The notes below the pieces were generated by a model. The model had not been told where the DNA came from. It saw only the letters and a list, made by a program, of their open reading frames with translations, and made no database searches. Shown piece by piece: positions 1 through 11,400 of a stretch of DNA of 46,309 bases; within the stretch, counting starts at the first letter, position 1; every line of letters begins with the position of its first letter. The stretch is from Ignavibacteriales bacterium. Lineage in GTDB: Bacteria > Bacteroidota > Ignavibacteria > UBA10030 > UBA8401. The translations under genes were made by a program, and so were the position numbers. The stretch lies in the NCBI GenBank assembly GCA_026390635.1, contig JAPLFO010000160.1, positions 1 through 46,309 of the forward strand, written 5' to 3'.

Positions 1-870
1 CTCATCGATATTCTTGATGTGTCAGGGAAGATCCTTAAGAGTGTTACCGTTGGTGATTTTACCGGAAAGAATCCGACAAGCGGCATTAAATTAGTTGGCG
101 CAAAATCGCAGGCACAGCAGCAAAGGGCGGAAATACTTCATGAGATTTCCCTGCCTGCCGGTCGCATTATACTTTCCACCAAGATCTTGGCCACCGGTAC
201 GGGGAAAACGCAAGGAAATCCGGCGCAGCTATTTATCAGCTTCTGCGTCACGAGCGTAACAGCGCAAAATCTTGCACTCAACGTGAACCTCCCTCTGGAA
301 GGCACAGTGGAAGGAAAGGCGAATGGCGCCGTCGTCAGTGCGAAAAATTCACCCGCATCGATCGGCATATCGATTGTTGGGAAGTCGGAAAAAATTGAAG
401 TGGTGAAAAATGTTCTTGTTGCAAAAAGTGCGGTAACTGCTGTGTCAAAGGAGACACCGGTGCTTTGGTTGGTGGTCGATGGCTCGACAAATGCCGCGGC
501 GGTTGCGGCAAAAAACGAGGTGAGCGCATCAATGGGAAAAATGACCAATTCTGCCTCTGAGCCTCTGTTAAGCATTGTGAATACCTTGGACAAAGAAAAT
601 GCCCAGCCGGCAGATACAATAGCGTATACTCTTTTCTGTAAGAATGTTGGCGGTGCACAGGCAACCGATGTCGTTGTATCAAATCCGATCCCGGCAGGCG
701 CCCGCTTTCTGGAGAACAGTGCTACAGGGGAGAAGACGGACATTACGATCGTTCGCACTGCCACCGCCGCACCGCAATTGGGCGAAGTAAAAGAGGTTCG
801 GTGGAAATTTCTTGAACCCCTCGGTGCCGGATGCGAAAAAATTGTGACCTTTAAAGTAGTAATACTATAA
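1..870 (+). CDS. DUF11-type surface protein, 5'-truncated by window edge
   Basis: The reading frame is open from base 1 (LIDILDVSGK...), so the GTG at 19 is unlikely to be the true start; the gene begins upstream of the window. The visible 289 residues are rich in Ala, Val, Thr and Ser and predict beta-strands. The last ~100 residues form a DUF11-like (conserved repeat) beta-sandwich: a double-strand pattern 'DTIAYTLFCKNVGGAQATDV' followed by 'NPIPAGARFLE' and a closing strand ending in 'FKVVIL'. No cysteine-rich or catalytic motif is seen. Such domains occur in exported cell-surface or matrix proteins. It lies 29 bp upstream of the next gene, which has related beta-sandwich domains, so the three genes at 1-12214 probably form one surface-protein operon. 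The exact function is unknown. Confidence 0.7.
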   Translation, partial: LIDILDVSGKILKSVTVGDFTGKNPTSGIKLVGAKSQAQQQRAEILHEISLPAGRIILSTKILATGTGKTQGNPAQLFISFCVTSVTAQNLALNVNLPLEGTVEGKANGAVVSAKNSPASIGISIVGKSEKIEVVKNVLVAKSAVTAVSKETPVLWLVVDGSTNAAAVAAKNEVSASMGKMTNSASEPLLSIVNTLDKENAQPADTIAYTLFCKNVGGAQATDVVVSNPIPAGARFLENSATGEKTDITIVRTATAAPQLGEVKEVRWKFLEPLGAGCEKIVTFKVVIL

Positions 871-899
871 CCTATCACTAACCTCAAAAGAGGATCGCT

Positions 900-2846
900 A
901 TGAAAAACCATTCTGTTCTGGGACCAATTTTGGTCGCACTGGCGTTCATGTTCGTCATGACGCAGGTTGCCGAGGCGGCAGGTACGCCCGCGGGAACCAC
1001 AATCACGACGCGTGCGAGTGCGACATTCACAACCCTGTCGGGCGCGGCCTATTCGACGGTATACTCCGAGGATGTTACAGTCACTGTGGTACAGGTGGCT
1101 GCGCTCAACGTCGCGAGTTCGCCGCAAAACCAAACGGTGCATGACGGCACCAGCGCCTACTATCCGTTGACGATCACAAATTCCGGCAACGGAAGCGACG
1201 TGTTCACACTCTCGGCGTCCTCGACGCGGGGATTTACAGCGAAATACTACTTCGACTCGAACGGAAATGGCTCATACGACAGCGGGGAACCTGAAATTAC
1301 CTCCGGTAAAACTGCTTCGGTTGCCGCAGACGCATCCTACAAGATAATCGTGGCTGTCGCGGTGCCAAAGGACCAGACTCTCCACAATCAGACGGATGTC
1401 ACGACTTTTGCAGCCACATCAGATTGGAACAATGCAAAAACAGCTTCAGCGAATTTGCAGACAACCATTCAAACCACCTATTTCTCAAATATCGGAACTG
1501 CGCTGAGCGTTACCCCGTCGCGTCCGTCGCCGGGCGGGACGGTGACCTATACGTTCACTGTTACCAACACGGGAACGGTGACTGCAACTCCCGTGACATT
1601 TTCATTTCCGGTGAGCTCGCCGCTAAGTTCAGTGACTTCGGCTTCGCCGTCCGGCTCGCTTGCCGGCGGCGTCTATACATGGAATATTTCACCGATTGCA
1701 GCAGGAGCGTCCCAAGAGGTTTCCATTACTCTCACGGTTGATGGCGGAGCCCCCTATGCGACTCCGATCAGTCGTGCAATGACAGTAGATTACACGTCAG
1801 ACGGGCTATCGTACTCCGTTACAAGCAACTCCCCCACATGTCAGGTTGTTGGCGCCCCTTCCAAATATCTTGTCACATCGAGCAGCAGCACGCCAGTCGG
1901 TGGCAGTTCGGTGACGATTACGGCCCAGCTTGTTGACGCCAGCAACAATACCGTTGCATTGGGCGGCAGAGTTGTAACATGGAGCAAGACGGGCACGGAC
2001 GGATCGTTTGCCACCGCCACCAGCACTACAAATGCCAGCGGCGTTGCCACGGTTGTCTTCACCCCCAACGCTACAACTGGGTCAACTCATACCGTCACGG
2101 GCACAGACGGCGGTGGATTGACCGGTAGCACCGGCACCATTACCACGCAAACCGGTGGAGCGGCAAAATACCTTGTCACGTCAAGCAGCAGCAATCCGGC
2201 GGTGGGAACGGGTGTAACAATTACTGCTCAACTTGTAGATGCGGGCGACAACCCTGTTGCAGAGGCCAACAGAGTGGTGACTTGGAGCAGTGCGGGCGCA
2301 GGCGGATCGTTCCCTCCGGGGACCGGTACTACAAATGCAAGCGGTATCGTGACGGTCACTTTCACTACACATACCGTGGCAGGGACAGTGCATACCGTGA
2401 CGGCTACGGATGCCGGATCCCTGACCGGTACGACGAGCAACATCACCACGGTTGCGGGTACTGCGACTCACTATGTAGTAGCTTCCACAGACTACGGTCC
2501 GATTGCAGGCGCCAATGTGACAATTTCAGCGCAACTTGCTGATCAATATGAAAATCCTGTTGGAATATCCGGCCGCACGGTTACCTGGGGTAGTACCGGC
2601 ACCGGCGGATCATTTGCGAATGCGACCAGCACTACGTTTCCGAGCGGCCTTGCGACCATCGTCTTCACGACACATACCGTGGCGGGAACGGTACATACTG
2701 TAACTGCCAACGATGGTACAGTGAATGGCACGAGTCCCAACCGGGAATATCACGACAACCGTTGGTTCGGCTCACCACTACACAGTTTCGTCGAGCAGCG
2801 GCAGTGTGGTTGCAGGCGGTACGGTGACGATCACGGCAGAGCTTAA
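900..2846 (+). CDS. Invasin/intimin-like Ig-repeat surface protein, N-terminal part (frameshifted gene)
   Basis: An ATG preceded by AGAGGA (spacing ~6) starts a signal peptide ending AEA-A near residue 27. Next comes a 'TPAGTTITTRASATF' domain also found at the start of the downstream giant protein. Residues ~70-190 are a beta-sandwich carrying the acidic loop FDSNGNGSYDSGE (calcium-loop-like), followed by a DUF11 domain (~190-310). From residue ~320 there are tandem Big_1-type Ig domains with a period of about 303 bp, each with the pattern KYLVTSSSS...VTITAQLVD...VTW...TNASG.A.V.FT..T...HTVT. The fourth copy is cut off: after residue ~613 the frame leaves the repeat and runs into unrelated sequence, while the +1 frame carries the rest (next entry). 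Restoring one base at the CCC run 2736-2738 would give one ~1500-residue protein. It may be a sequencing error or a real lesion. Confidence 0.75.
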   Translation: MKNHSVLGPILVALAFMFVMTQVAEAAGTPAGTTITTRASATFTTLSGAAYSTVYSEDVTVTVVQVAALNVASSPQNQTVHDGTSAYYPLTITNSGNGSDVFTLSASSTRGFTAKYYFDSNGNGSYDSGEPEITSGKTASVAADASYKIIVAVAVPKDQTLHNQTDVTTFAATSDWNNAKTASANLQTTIQTTYFSNIGTALSVTPSRPSPGGTVTYTFTVTNTGTVTATPVTFSFPVSSPLSSVTSASPSGSLAGGVYTWNISPIAAGASQEVSITLTVDGGAPYATPISRAMTVDYTSDGLSYSVTSNSPTCQVVGAPSKYLVTSSSSTPVGGSSVTITAQLVDASNNTVALGGRVVTWSKTGTDGSFATATSTTNASGVATVVFTPNATTGSTHTVTGTDGGGLTGSTGTITTQTGGAAKYLVTSSSSNPAVGTGVTITAQLVDAGDNPVAEANRVVTWSSAGAGGSFPPGTGTTNASGIVTVTFTTHTVAGTVHTVTATDAGSLTGTTSNITTVAGTATHYVVASTDYGPIAGANVTISAQLADQYENPVGISGRTVTWGSTGTGGSFANATSTTFPSGLATIVFTTHTVAGTVHTVTANDGTVNGTSPNREYHDNRWFGSPLHSFVEQRQCGCRRYGDDHGRA

Positions 2847-3060
2847 AGATATCAATGGCAATGCTGTGAGCACCACAGGCAATGTCGTGACGTGGAACAA
2901 CAACGGTACTGGTGGTACCTTCGCTACAGCCACCAGCACGGTTACCGGCGGCATAGCGACCGTTGTCTTTACGACAAGCACCACGGCCGGCACGACGCAT
3001 ACAGTGACCGGCACAGATGTCGGATCATTGACAGGCACTACCGGGAATATTGCCACGGTT
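1863..3060 (+). repeat. Four tandem ~303-bp coding repeats (Big_1-type Ig domains)
   Basis: Repeat units begin near 1863, 2166, 2469 and 2776. Their spacing is 303 bp, except that the last unit follows the extra base near 2737. The protein units share the KYLVTSSSS / THTVTGTD frame. The conserved period shows the frameshift lies inside a repeat rather than at a gene boundary. Confidence 0.75.
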
Positions 3061-5415
3061 GTTGGAGGAGCCAATGCTGCACAATCAACACTAACGCCTA
3101 CGAGCGCAAGCATCGCCGGTAACGGATCAAGCACACAGACCTTGACCGTAACGGCAAAAGACGTCAATGGCAATCCTCTCGTAACAGGCGGTGCAACTGT
3201 GACAATTACAAAATCGTCCGGTACGGGCACAGTAGGCGCCGTTGTTGATAATGGAAATGGAACATATTCAGCAATTGTTACATCACCCGTCCTGCCGGGC
3301 AGCGGCGTGTTTGTGGCCACTCTCGGCGGAAATCCGGTTCAAGGCGGCACGGGAAGTCAAACGTCAGCGACACTTACCTACACGCTGAGTGCCGGTTCCG
3401 CGAATGCAGCGAGATCAACCTTGACGCCAACCAGTGCGAGCATCACAGCGAACGGGACGAGCACGCAAGTGCTAACTGTGACGGCGATTGATGTCAACGG
3501 AAATCCAGTTGGTGCCGGCGGTGCAACGGTGACAATCACAAAGTTGTCCGGTGCCGGTACCATTAGTTCTCCGGTAGTCGATAATGGAAACGGTACATAC
3601 ACAGCCACTGTCACCTCGCCGTCATTGGTAGGCACCGGTAGCGGTGTTTTCGTTGCCACTCTCGGTGGAAATCCAGTCCAGAGCAATAGTGGAAGTCAGA
3701 CTCAGGCGACTGTCACCTATACCGTAGGAGCTATTAGTGCAGTTGGCTCTACTCTTACGCCGACCGCTGCAAGCATCACGGCGAATGGAACGAGCACAAC
3801 GGTATTGACTGTCACTGCAAAAGACGCCACGGGAAACAATATTGGAACAGGCGGAGCAATTGTGACGATCACAAAACAATCGGGCGTTGGTACGATAGGT
3901 GCCGTAACCGATAATGGAAACGGAACCTACACAGCAACGATCACATCGACAACGACCGCCGGCAATGGAGTCTTTGTTGCCACTCTCGGTGGCAGTCCGG
4001 TCCAAAGCGGCACGGGAAGTCAGACGCAATCAACGATCACCTGTACCCCGGGTGCTGCGGATGCAACAGTGTCAACATTGACGCCGACCAGCACAAGCAT
4101 CACAGCAGACGGATCGAGCACGCAAAACCTGATCGTGACCGTCAAAGATGCCAACGGCAACAACGTTGGAACCGGCGGAGCGACTGTGGTAATTACACAA
4201 CTCTCTGGTACAGGTTCGATTGGATCTGTCTCTGATAATGGAGACGGCACCTACAGAGCAACCGTTACTTCCCCGACATTGGTCGGCAACGGAATTTTTG
4301 TGGCGACAGTGGGAGGCAACCCCGTCAAGAACAGCGGAGGCAGCCAGACACAGGCAACCGTTACCTACGTCGCCGGAGCTGTCAATGCAGCAGCATCGAC
4401 GTTGACGCCAACCAGCGCAAGCATCGTTGCCGATGGTTCAAGCACGCAGGTGCTGACTGTCACTGCGAAAGACGTTCATGGCAACAACATTGGAACAGGC
4501 GGTGCAACGGTGGTTATCGCGCAGTCATCAGGTACCGGCACAATAGGCGCCGTGACTGATCATGGAGATGGCACCTACACCGCAACGGTCACATCACCCT
4601 CGTCTGCGGGCAGCGGAGTCTTTGCTGCAACTTTGGGAGGAAGCGCTGTGAAGAGCGGAACCGGAAGTCAGACGGCAGCGACAATCACCTACACCACTCC
4701 CACAACACGCGGAGTTTCTGTCTCACCGGTGACTCTGTCCGGTTCGAAAGAAGCTGAGGTCGAGCATCTCTATAGATTCGACATCCAGAACACCGGCAAC
4801 TTGTCCGACATTATTGAATTGTCGTACAGTTCGACGCAATCGTGGGTATGGACATTCTACAACGACGCGAACAACAACGGCGCTATTGATGGAGAAGAAG
4901 CTCTGTTGACCGACCACGATGCAGACGGCAAAGTCGATACAGATGTCCTTGCCGCGTCGGGAGTGATGCATGTTCTCGCGCGCACGGTCTATCCGAACGA
5001 TCCCGCGAACCATACAACGGATGTTACGACCGTGACAGTCAAGTCCGGAGCAGATGCGTCGAAAACCATGAACACTGTAATCACCACAACCATTAATTAC
5101 CCGTCAATCGTGCTGACTCGTTCAGTCTCATCACCAACGGCAGTGCCGGGAACGGAACTGACGTACACGATTAGCTATCACAATGCCGGTCTTGGACGTG
5201 CATTCAATTTCCAAGTGGTCGACGGTGAACCGGACAACACGCTTTATGTTCCAGGGTCTGTTACGCTCGGCGGTGTCTCAAAAACTGACGCTGCGGATTC
5301 AGACGAGGTCACGGTCACGACTGTCAGCGGCAAGAAAGTGATCACAGTGCGTCTCACACCTCCACTCGCCCCATCGGAGACAGGGACGGTAACATTCAAA
5401 GCAGTTGTGCAGTAA
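2725..5415 (+). CDS. Invasin/intimin-like Ig-repeat surface protein, C-terminal part (frameshifted gene)
   Basis: This frame continues the protein that starts at 900; its own ATG at 2725 lies inside the previous Ig domain, has no Shine-Dalgarno sequence or signal peptide, and is probably not a natural start. It holds the rest of the fourth Big_1 domain, then five tandem invasin-type Ig repeats of ~320-333 bp, each beginning with a STLTPTSASI-like segment and containing TVTAKD.NGN...GGATVTIT and DNGNGTYTATVTSP...GVFVATLGG. Next is a beta-sandwich with two acidic loops (NDANNNGAIDGEE and DHDADGKVDTD), the same fold type as near the N-terminus, and a final DUF11 domain ending in TFKAVVQ. There is no T9SS sorting tail or LPXTG motif, so its route to the surface is unclear. 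The role is inferred to be adhesion or matrix. Confidence 0.75.
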   Translation: MARVPTGNITTTVGSAHHYTVSSSSGSVVAGGTVTITAELKDINGNAVSTTGNVVTWNNNGTGGTFATATSTVTGGIATVVFTTSTTAGTTHTVTGTDVGSLTGTTGNIATVVGGANAAQSTLTPTSASIAGNGSSTQTLTVTAKDVNGNPLVTGGATVTITKSSGTGTVGAVVDNGNGTYSAIVTSPVLPGSGVFVATLGGNPVQGGTGSQTSATLTYTLSAGSANAARSTLTPTSASITANGTSTQVLTVTAIDVNGNPVGAGGATVTITKLSGAGTISSPVVDNGNGTYTATVTSPSLVGTGSGVFVATLGGNPVQSNSGSQTQATVTYTVGAISAVGSTLTPTAASITANGTSTTVLTVTAKDATGNNIGTGGAIVTITKQSGVGTIGAVTDNGNGTYTATITSTTTAGNGVFVATLGGSPVQSGTGSQTQSTITCTPGAADATVSTLTPTSTSITADGSSTQNLIVTVKDANGNNVGTGGATVVITQLSGTGSIGSVSDNGDGTYRATVTSPTLVGNGIFVATVGGNPVKNSGGSQTQATVTYVAGAVNAAASTLTPTSASIVADGSSTQVLTVTAKDVHGNNIGTGGATVVIAQSSGTGTIGAVTDHGDGTYTATVTSPSSAGSGVFAATLGGSAVKSGTGSQTAATITYTTPTTRGVSVSPVTLSGSKEAEVEHLYRFDIQNTGNLSDIIELSYSSTQSWVWTFYNDANNNGAIDGEEALLTDHDADGKVDTDVLAASGVMHVLARTVYPNDPANHTTDVTTVTVKSGADASKTMNTVITTTINYPSIVLTRSVSSPTAVPGTELTYTISYHNAGLGRAFNFQVVDGEPDNTLYVPGSVTLGGVSKTDAADSDEVTVTTVSGKKVITVRLTPPLAPSETGTVTFKAVVQ
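3072..4700 (+). repeat. Five tandem ~330-bp coding repeats (invasin-type Ig domains)
   Basis: Units start near 3075, 3405, 3738, 4062 and 4386 and each encodes an STLTPT...GVFVATLGG...GSQT..T.TYT module. DNA identity between units is visibly high (for example the repeated GATAATGGAAA block encoding DNGN), so the array could expand or contract by recombination. Confidence 0.75.
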
Positions 5416-5431
5416 CGATATATGAGCTCTT

Positions 5432-5462
5432 GCCCGGAGCGGTTTTTGCAGACCGTCCGGGC
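5432..5462 (+). other. Intergenic hairpin between the two surface genes
   Basis: The arms GCCCGGAGCGG and CCGTCCGGGC pair with one bulged G around a TTTTTGCAGA loop. No U-tract follows, so it is more likely an RNA processing or stabilising element, or a weak attenuator, than a terminator. Confidence 0.45.
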
Positions 5463-5491
5463 AGGCAGCCTCTCTCATTCAAGGTTTGATA

Positions 5492-8400
5492 ATGCAACAG
5501 AGAAGCAGAAACATAAGCATTCGCAAGATCCTGTTGCTTCTGGGAGGCATTGTGCTTGCTCTTGGAGGTGTTGAACGTCTCCATGCGGCCGGAACGCCGG
5601 CGGGGACAATCATCAACAGCAGGGCTTTGGCAACATATACCGATTTCTCCGGAAACAGGCAGGACAGTCTCTATTCCAATGTGGTTTCTGTTGTGATCCG
5701 CCAAGTTGCCTCCCTGAATATCACCCCACCGAGTTTCAACAAGACGGTCAGCTCGGACAGTGTGGCGGTCGATTTTCCGATCACCATCACCAATTCCGGA
5801 AACGGCCTTGATGTTCTGAAGTTTTTTGCGACGTCGTCCATGGGATGGCTCGAAGGAGTTTACCTCGATCTCGACAGGGACGGGATTCTTCAAAGCGGAG
5901 AGATAGCTGCCGGCAGAATTACAGAAACGCCGTCCCTTCCCGCAGATAACTCCTTTTTTGTAATCGTGCGGATTTTTGTTCCCCGGAACTCACTGTTGAA
6001 CGGTCAACAGGACACAACCATATTCACCGTACAATCCCAGTTTGATTCTCTGAAACGTGCTGCGGGACGTTACGTCACAACAGTCCATACCGCACAGCTT
6101 GCTCCCGTTGTTCTCTCTGTCGATTTGCCGACGCCGTATGCTGAGCAGGACGTTACACTCAGTTTATCGTTCACCAATACAGGTTCTGTTCCGGCGGCCA
6201 ATGTGTCGGTGACCGACGTGCTGCCTCCGGAATTCAACTATCAACGCTCTGGTACCGTTTCAGGAGTGTACAACCCTGCGACGCGAAAAGTTGTGTGGGC
6301 GATAGGTGCAGTTGCTCCGGAAGCTACGGTAAACCTGTCGGTTGTGGTTCGAGTGCCGTTGACCGTTCCCGTGGGAACAACTATTCCGAATGCGATGACG
6401 GTGCAATATGCTCTTGATGCGAACACGTTTACGCTGGGCAGCAATATTGTGCGGGTCACGGTCGCGAAGGTTCCGGGGCCGGACTATGATTTTGAGCTCT
6501 CTCCGATTCAATTCACATCACAGAAAGAAATCTCCGACACTGTCGTCTATGCGATCAAGGTCAAAAATACCGGCACGAAGAAAGACGTCTTCGAACTGGC
6601 GTTTGTTGACACTCTGATCGGATGGAATTTCTTTCTTGACAAGAACAGGAACGGTCTCTTTGATCCGACCGATTTGCAGATAAAAATAAAGAACGGCTCC
6701 GCAGGCGTCCAGGCAGATAGCGTTGCCCCCGGTGACAGTGTGCGTATTTTTGTGACAACAGCGTCGCCGCTGCCGCCGGTGCAATTCGATCAGACTGAAA
6801 TAATCTCGTCCTTCGTGGCGAGCTCCTCGGGCAAACCGAGTCTGCAAAAAGCGGCCACTGCGAGAATTACCATAAGCCGTCCGGTCATTTCTCTGGCGGT
6901 CGGTATGAATGTGCAGCCTCGCTATGCACCGAACGATACGATAGTGTACGCGATTAGCTATCAGAATGACGGACACTCGGCCGCTGACTCTCTGACGGTT
7001 GTGAACAGCGTACCGGGTGAGACCCGCTACATACCCAATAGTATCGTTCTCAATGGTATTCTGCAGCAGGATGCCGGCGGTCCCGTGAGTATTTCCGATA
7101 TTGGCGGGCGAACCACAATCAAGGCGCAGACGGGCTCGCTTGCGTCCGGTCGCAACGGTCGATTGGCGTTCAGCGTCCGGATTGCAGACAAGACTCCGAG
7201 TGAAACCACGATAGCGAATGGAGCAGTTGGTATCTATAGATTTCGAGCCCTCACAGATACTGCGCGTGCATTCACCAATTTCACGGTCAGTCCGATCCCG
7301 AACTTCACGCTCCGATTCTCTGTTGCCAATGCAACCGTCGCCAGACGCGATACTGCACTTCTCTGGCTCGCCTATGAGAACACCGGCAATGCAGCATCAG
7401 ACATCGTAATCCGCAACACGATAGACAGGCCGGGCATGCAATATGTCCGGATTCCCGGGGGAGCAGTGTTGTCCGGCGATACGCTGATCTGGCGTTTGTC
7501 CAATGTCGTGGCGGGAGTAAGAGATTCCGTTTCGTACGTTGTCCGCATTTCTGATTCGGCGTCTGTCGGTTCTGCACTCATCTCCCGGGCGTCACTTCAA
7601 TGGGGCAATGGGACGGTTTCCGCACTCCAGCCTCTCAATATTCGTGTGTTGCCGAATCTCGCCATGACTGTGGCTGCCTCCCTCAAGCAAATCCGATCGG
7701 GACGGAATCTTGACTATGTCATCACCCTGACGAACAGCGGGACCGGTTCGGCGGACGGAATCGTTGTAGTGGACAGCCTTTCGTTGACCGGCACCTATCT
7801 GAGTGCGACGGTTACCCCCGCGTCCGTGACTTCAAATGGTCGGATTATTACGTGGAATCTTGGTTCACTGTCTGCCGGACAATCCCGTTCAATCAATCTT
7901 ACTGTACGCACGCAGCCCAATTTGCTCAACGATTCTCTTGTAGCGACTACAACAACATTTGCGACGAATATCACCGGAATCTTACGCGCCGCAGTAACGA
8001 CACCGATTCTTCGACTGCGGCCCGCTTTGGTGAAAATTACTCCAAGAGATAAATATATCTTTGGAGGATCAGTCGTTGGCGGACTGCCTGAGGACAGCAC
8101 TTTGGTGACGGTCGTTGTCACGGACTCCATCGGATTGGAAATGCCGGACGGTGTTCCTGTTTCGTTAACGACGACTCATGGAACGTTTGCCGGCGGCGTC
8201 AGAACGATGCTCATGACAACGATCAATGGCGGCGTTACTTTCTATCTGCGTTCCGAATATGTGACAACGACTTTTGTCGTGGCAACCATCCAGGCTATCG
8301 CCGGTATCGCCGACACGAGCCAGGGCATGACGACTGTAACGATGTTTCCCGGCGGTGTCACAGGTCTGGTACGGGACGGACTGACATTACAGCCGATCAA

Positions 8401-11400
8401 GGGAGCTGTTGCGGAGGTGCGCAATTCGATCGATGTGCTTCTCGGACGAGATGTCACAGAGGCTGACGGAATTTTCTTCATTGCTCTTGAAAAGAAGCTT
8501 GAGAATTTTCCCTATACGCTCACCCTTTCCGTACGAGACGAGTTCGGCGATACGATACGGACAACAACGACCGTGGATCCGACCGTATTTCCACGTGCTA
8601 CGATCCATATCAAAAACACCATTGCGGGACGTCTCCAATATGCTCAAAAAGCGGGGCAGTTTGTGCCGATTCCGGGTGTTATCGTTTATTTAGATTCGGT
8701 CACGCGCTCAACAAAAATACCAAAACCGAGCTTGGCACAGGAAATTGGAAAGATGTTTCGTGTGAGATCCACCGTGACCGATGAGGCGGGACGTTTTCGG
8801 TTTGACAGTCTGACAGCAGCAGTTTATCGCATTATGGTTGACAGCGTGAGGTTCCCGAACTATGCAGGAGAAGTCTCGTTGTCCGATACTACCGAAGGAA
8901 CATTCACGGTAAACATGAACATTAATGTCAAGCCTGATTCCTCATTGTCTCTTGCTCTCAGCGGTCCGTCACGAGTGTATGCCGGCGACACAGTGAAACT
9001 CATGATCCATTATGCGAATTCCGGCAACATGGTGCATTCGAACGTCGTTCTGCGCAATATATTGCCGCCGTTCGTGACGCTCGATTCAGTGCAGCGCGGC
9101 GCTTTTGATTCAACAGGATATGATGCAGCGTCGCGCACCGTGCGATGGAAAACGAGCACTTTGGGACTCAATGTATCGGACTCCGTTTGGATCCGGATGA
9201 TCGTGGCAAAAAATGTTCCCGAAAACACTCGGCTCGCCGATACCGCATGGATTGGTACAGACAAGCTCACCAGACAGGCGAGCAATCCATGGTCGGCAAT
9301 CGTTCGTTCAGCACCGGTGCTCTTTATCCGCAATCTGATTCTCAGCGGAAAAGATTCAGTTCTTGCCGGCGACAGCCTTCATTTTGCGCTGGTGTACGGC
9401 AATACCGGTACGGGAATTGCACGCAATGTATTGATCGTGGATTCGCTCCGCGGATTCCTGCGCTCGTTGGTAACGCCTCTGTACTCCACCCGTGCGTATC
9501 GGGACACCGTTCTCTCCAAAGACTCGATCATTGCATGGAAGATCGACTCTCTTGCTGCCGGATCGATCGACACACTTCACGTCAGAGTGAAAACGGATCC
9601 CGGCATACTTGCCGGCGCGATATTTCGTACGCACGCCTATTTCTACTTGAATGATACCATTCGCGATGACAGTCCACGGGAAGTCGCCGTGTTGGTGAAT
9701 CCGCTCTTTGCCAACTACCTCGAACTGAACAAAATAGGAAACAAGAAAACAGTTGAGATCGGTGATGTAGTTACGTACCAGGTGACAGTGAAAAACAACA
9801 GCGCTTTCACGATGACCGGATTGGATGTGACCGACCGCCTGCCGTATGCCTTTAAGTACTACAAATCCTCCGCGCGCTGGAACGGAAAACGGGTGGAGCC
9901 GCTGCTTCTGTCAAACGCAACGGCGCTGCGTTGGGTGCTGGATACATTGCGGGCGGGACAGATGGGTGCCGTCATGTACCAGGTTGTTGTCGGGGCCGAT
10001 GCGTTGGAGAGCGATGGTATCAACTCGGTCTACGCCTCTGCGACGCTTCCGCCGGGGGTTCCCGTTATCGCGCAGCCGAAACAATGGCAAGTATTGGTGA
10101 AGGCAGGCGTTTTTACAGAGCGCGGATTAATCATCGGCAAAGTATTCTACGATGACGACCGAAACCTGTACCAGAGCAAGGGCGAGAACGGTGTGAAGGG
10201 AGTCGACCTTTGGATGGAAGATGGAACGCGTATCACGACGGGCGATGACGGAAAATTTTCTCTGCCGGATGTGAAGCCCGGACAGCACGTTTTGCGCGTG
10301 GACGAGCGGTCGCTGCCGTCCGGCACGAAACTCATTCCCGGTTTGACCCGGTTTGCCGGCGATGCTGCATCTCAATTTGTGCGGTTGACGGAATCCGGGA
10401 TCGCCCGTGCGAATTTCTATGTCCAGCGGATGATGCGTGATTCACTTGCCCAAACAATCGCAAAGGGAACGCAGTTCACGCTGCAGCGGCTTATGTTTCC
10501 GCAATATTTGTATGTGCATGAAAATTTCCGCCCGGGATCGCAGTACAACACAATGACGATTTCTGCGCGCTTTACATATTCGGGAAGCACATACTTGCAG
10601 AGAATTCTTCTGCATGATACCGTTCCCGAAGAGATGTCCTATGTGAGCGGGACCGGCGAGTTCAATGGCCGGAAAGTTGAACCGAAAGTCAATGGCAGGG
10701 AGCTTCTCTGGAATCTCGGGCGCACTCCCGCCATCGGAGAAGGGCGCTTGAACTACAGGCTGACTGCGCGTCCCGTGCGGGCACAAGAGGTAACGGTGCG
10801 TCTCAGTTCAACGATTGAGTTGATGACGGCCGATTCGTTGTCCATGACATCCGATCCGCTGGCGGCGCAGGTGACGATGCGGAATGCGGTTCTCACGGAA
10901 AAGATCATTCCGCTGAGCGGACGTATTTTTGAGAACGGGAAATCATCTGTGGCCGAAAACGGTGCCAGCCGATTGCAGGAAATCACCGGACACGTCCAGA
11001 GTTCACCGTTTGCAGAATTTGTGATGCTGACATATCCCGATGGGATGCGGACACTGGCGGCCAATGATACCACCGACAAGGCGCTTGCAGCTTCGCGCGC
11101 TATGAAACTCGAACAGAACATCTTGCGAAAAGCGGGAGAAGATTCGACTCGCGTTTCTGTCCAGTCAATCTTCAATTATCGCAGGTTCGATACGACAATG
11201 CAGGCTGTTCCGGGCGATGTTGAATTGCGGATGCAGACCTACTCCTATAATGGGTCCGTGCCGATGGACACGGGCTACGTCCTGACGGCGGCATTCGGAG
11301 GTACGGCGGAACCTTCTGAAAAAGCCTATCGCGATACGGTGAAAACCATTCCCGGAGACAATGTTATGTTCCGGGGTGTCTATGTTGCCGATCCGGCGGT

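Noticed and set aside
138-1142. Minus-strand 334-residue open frame over the first surface gene
   Set aside because: It is a shadow of the plus-strand gene; the plus frame has signal peptide and domain patterns while this one is low-complexity and crosses a gene boundary.
1863-4700. Regular repeats considered as a CRISPR array
   Set aside because: Units are ~303-330 bp, fully coding and without short identical repeats or spacers; no cas genes are present.
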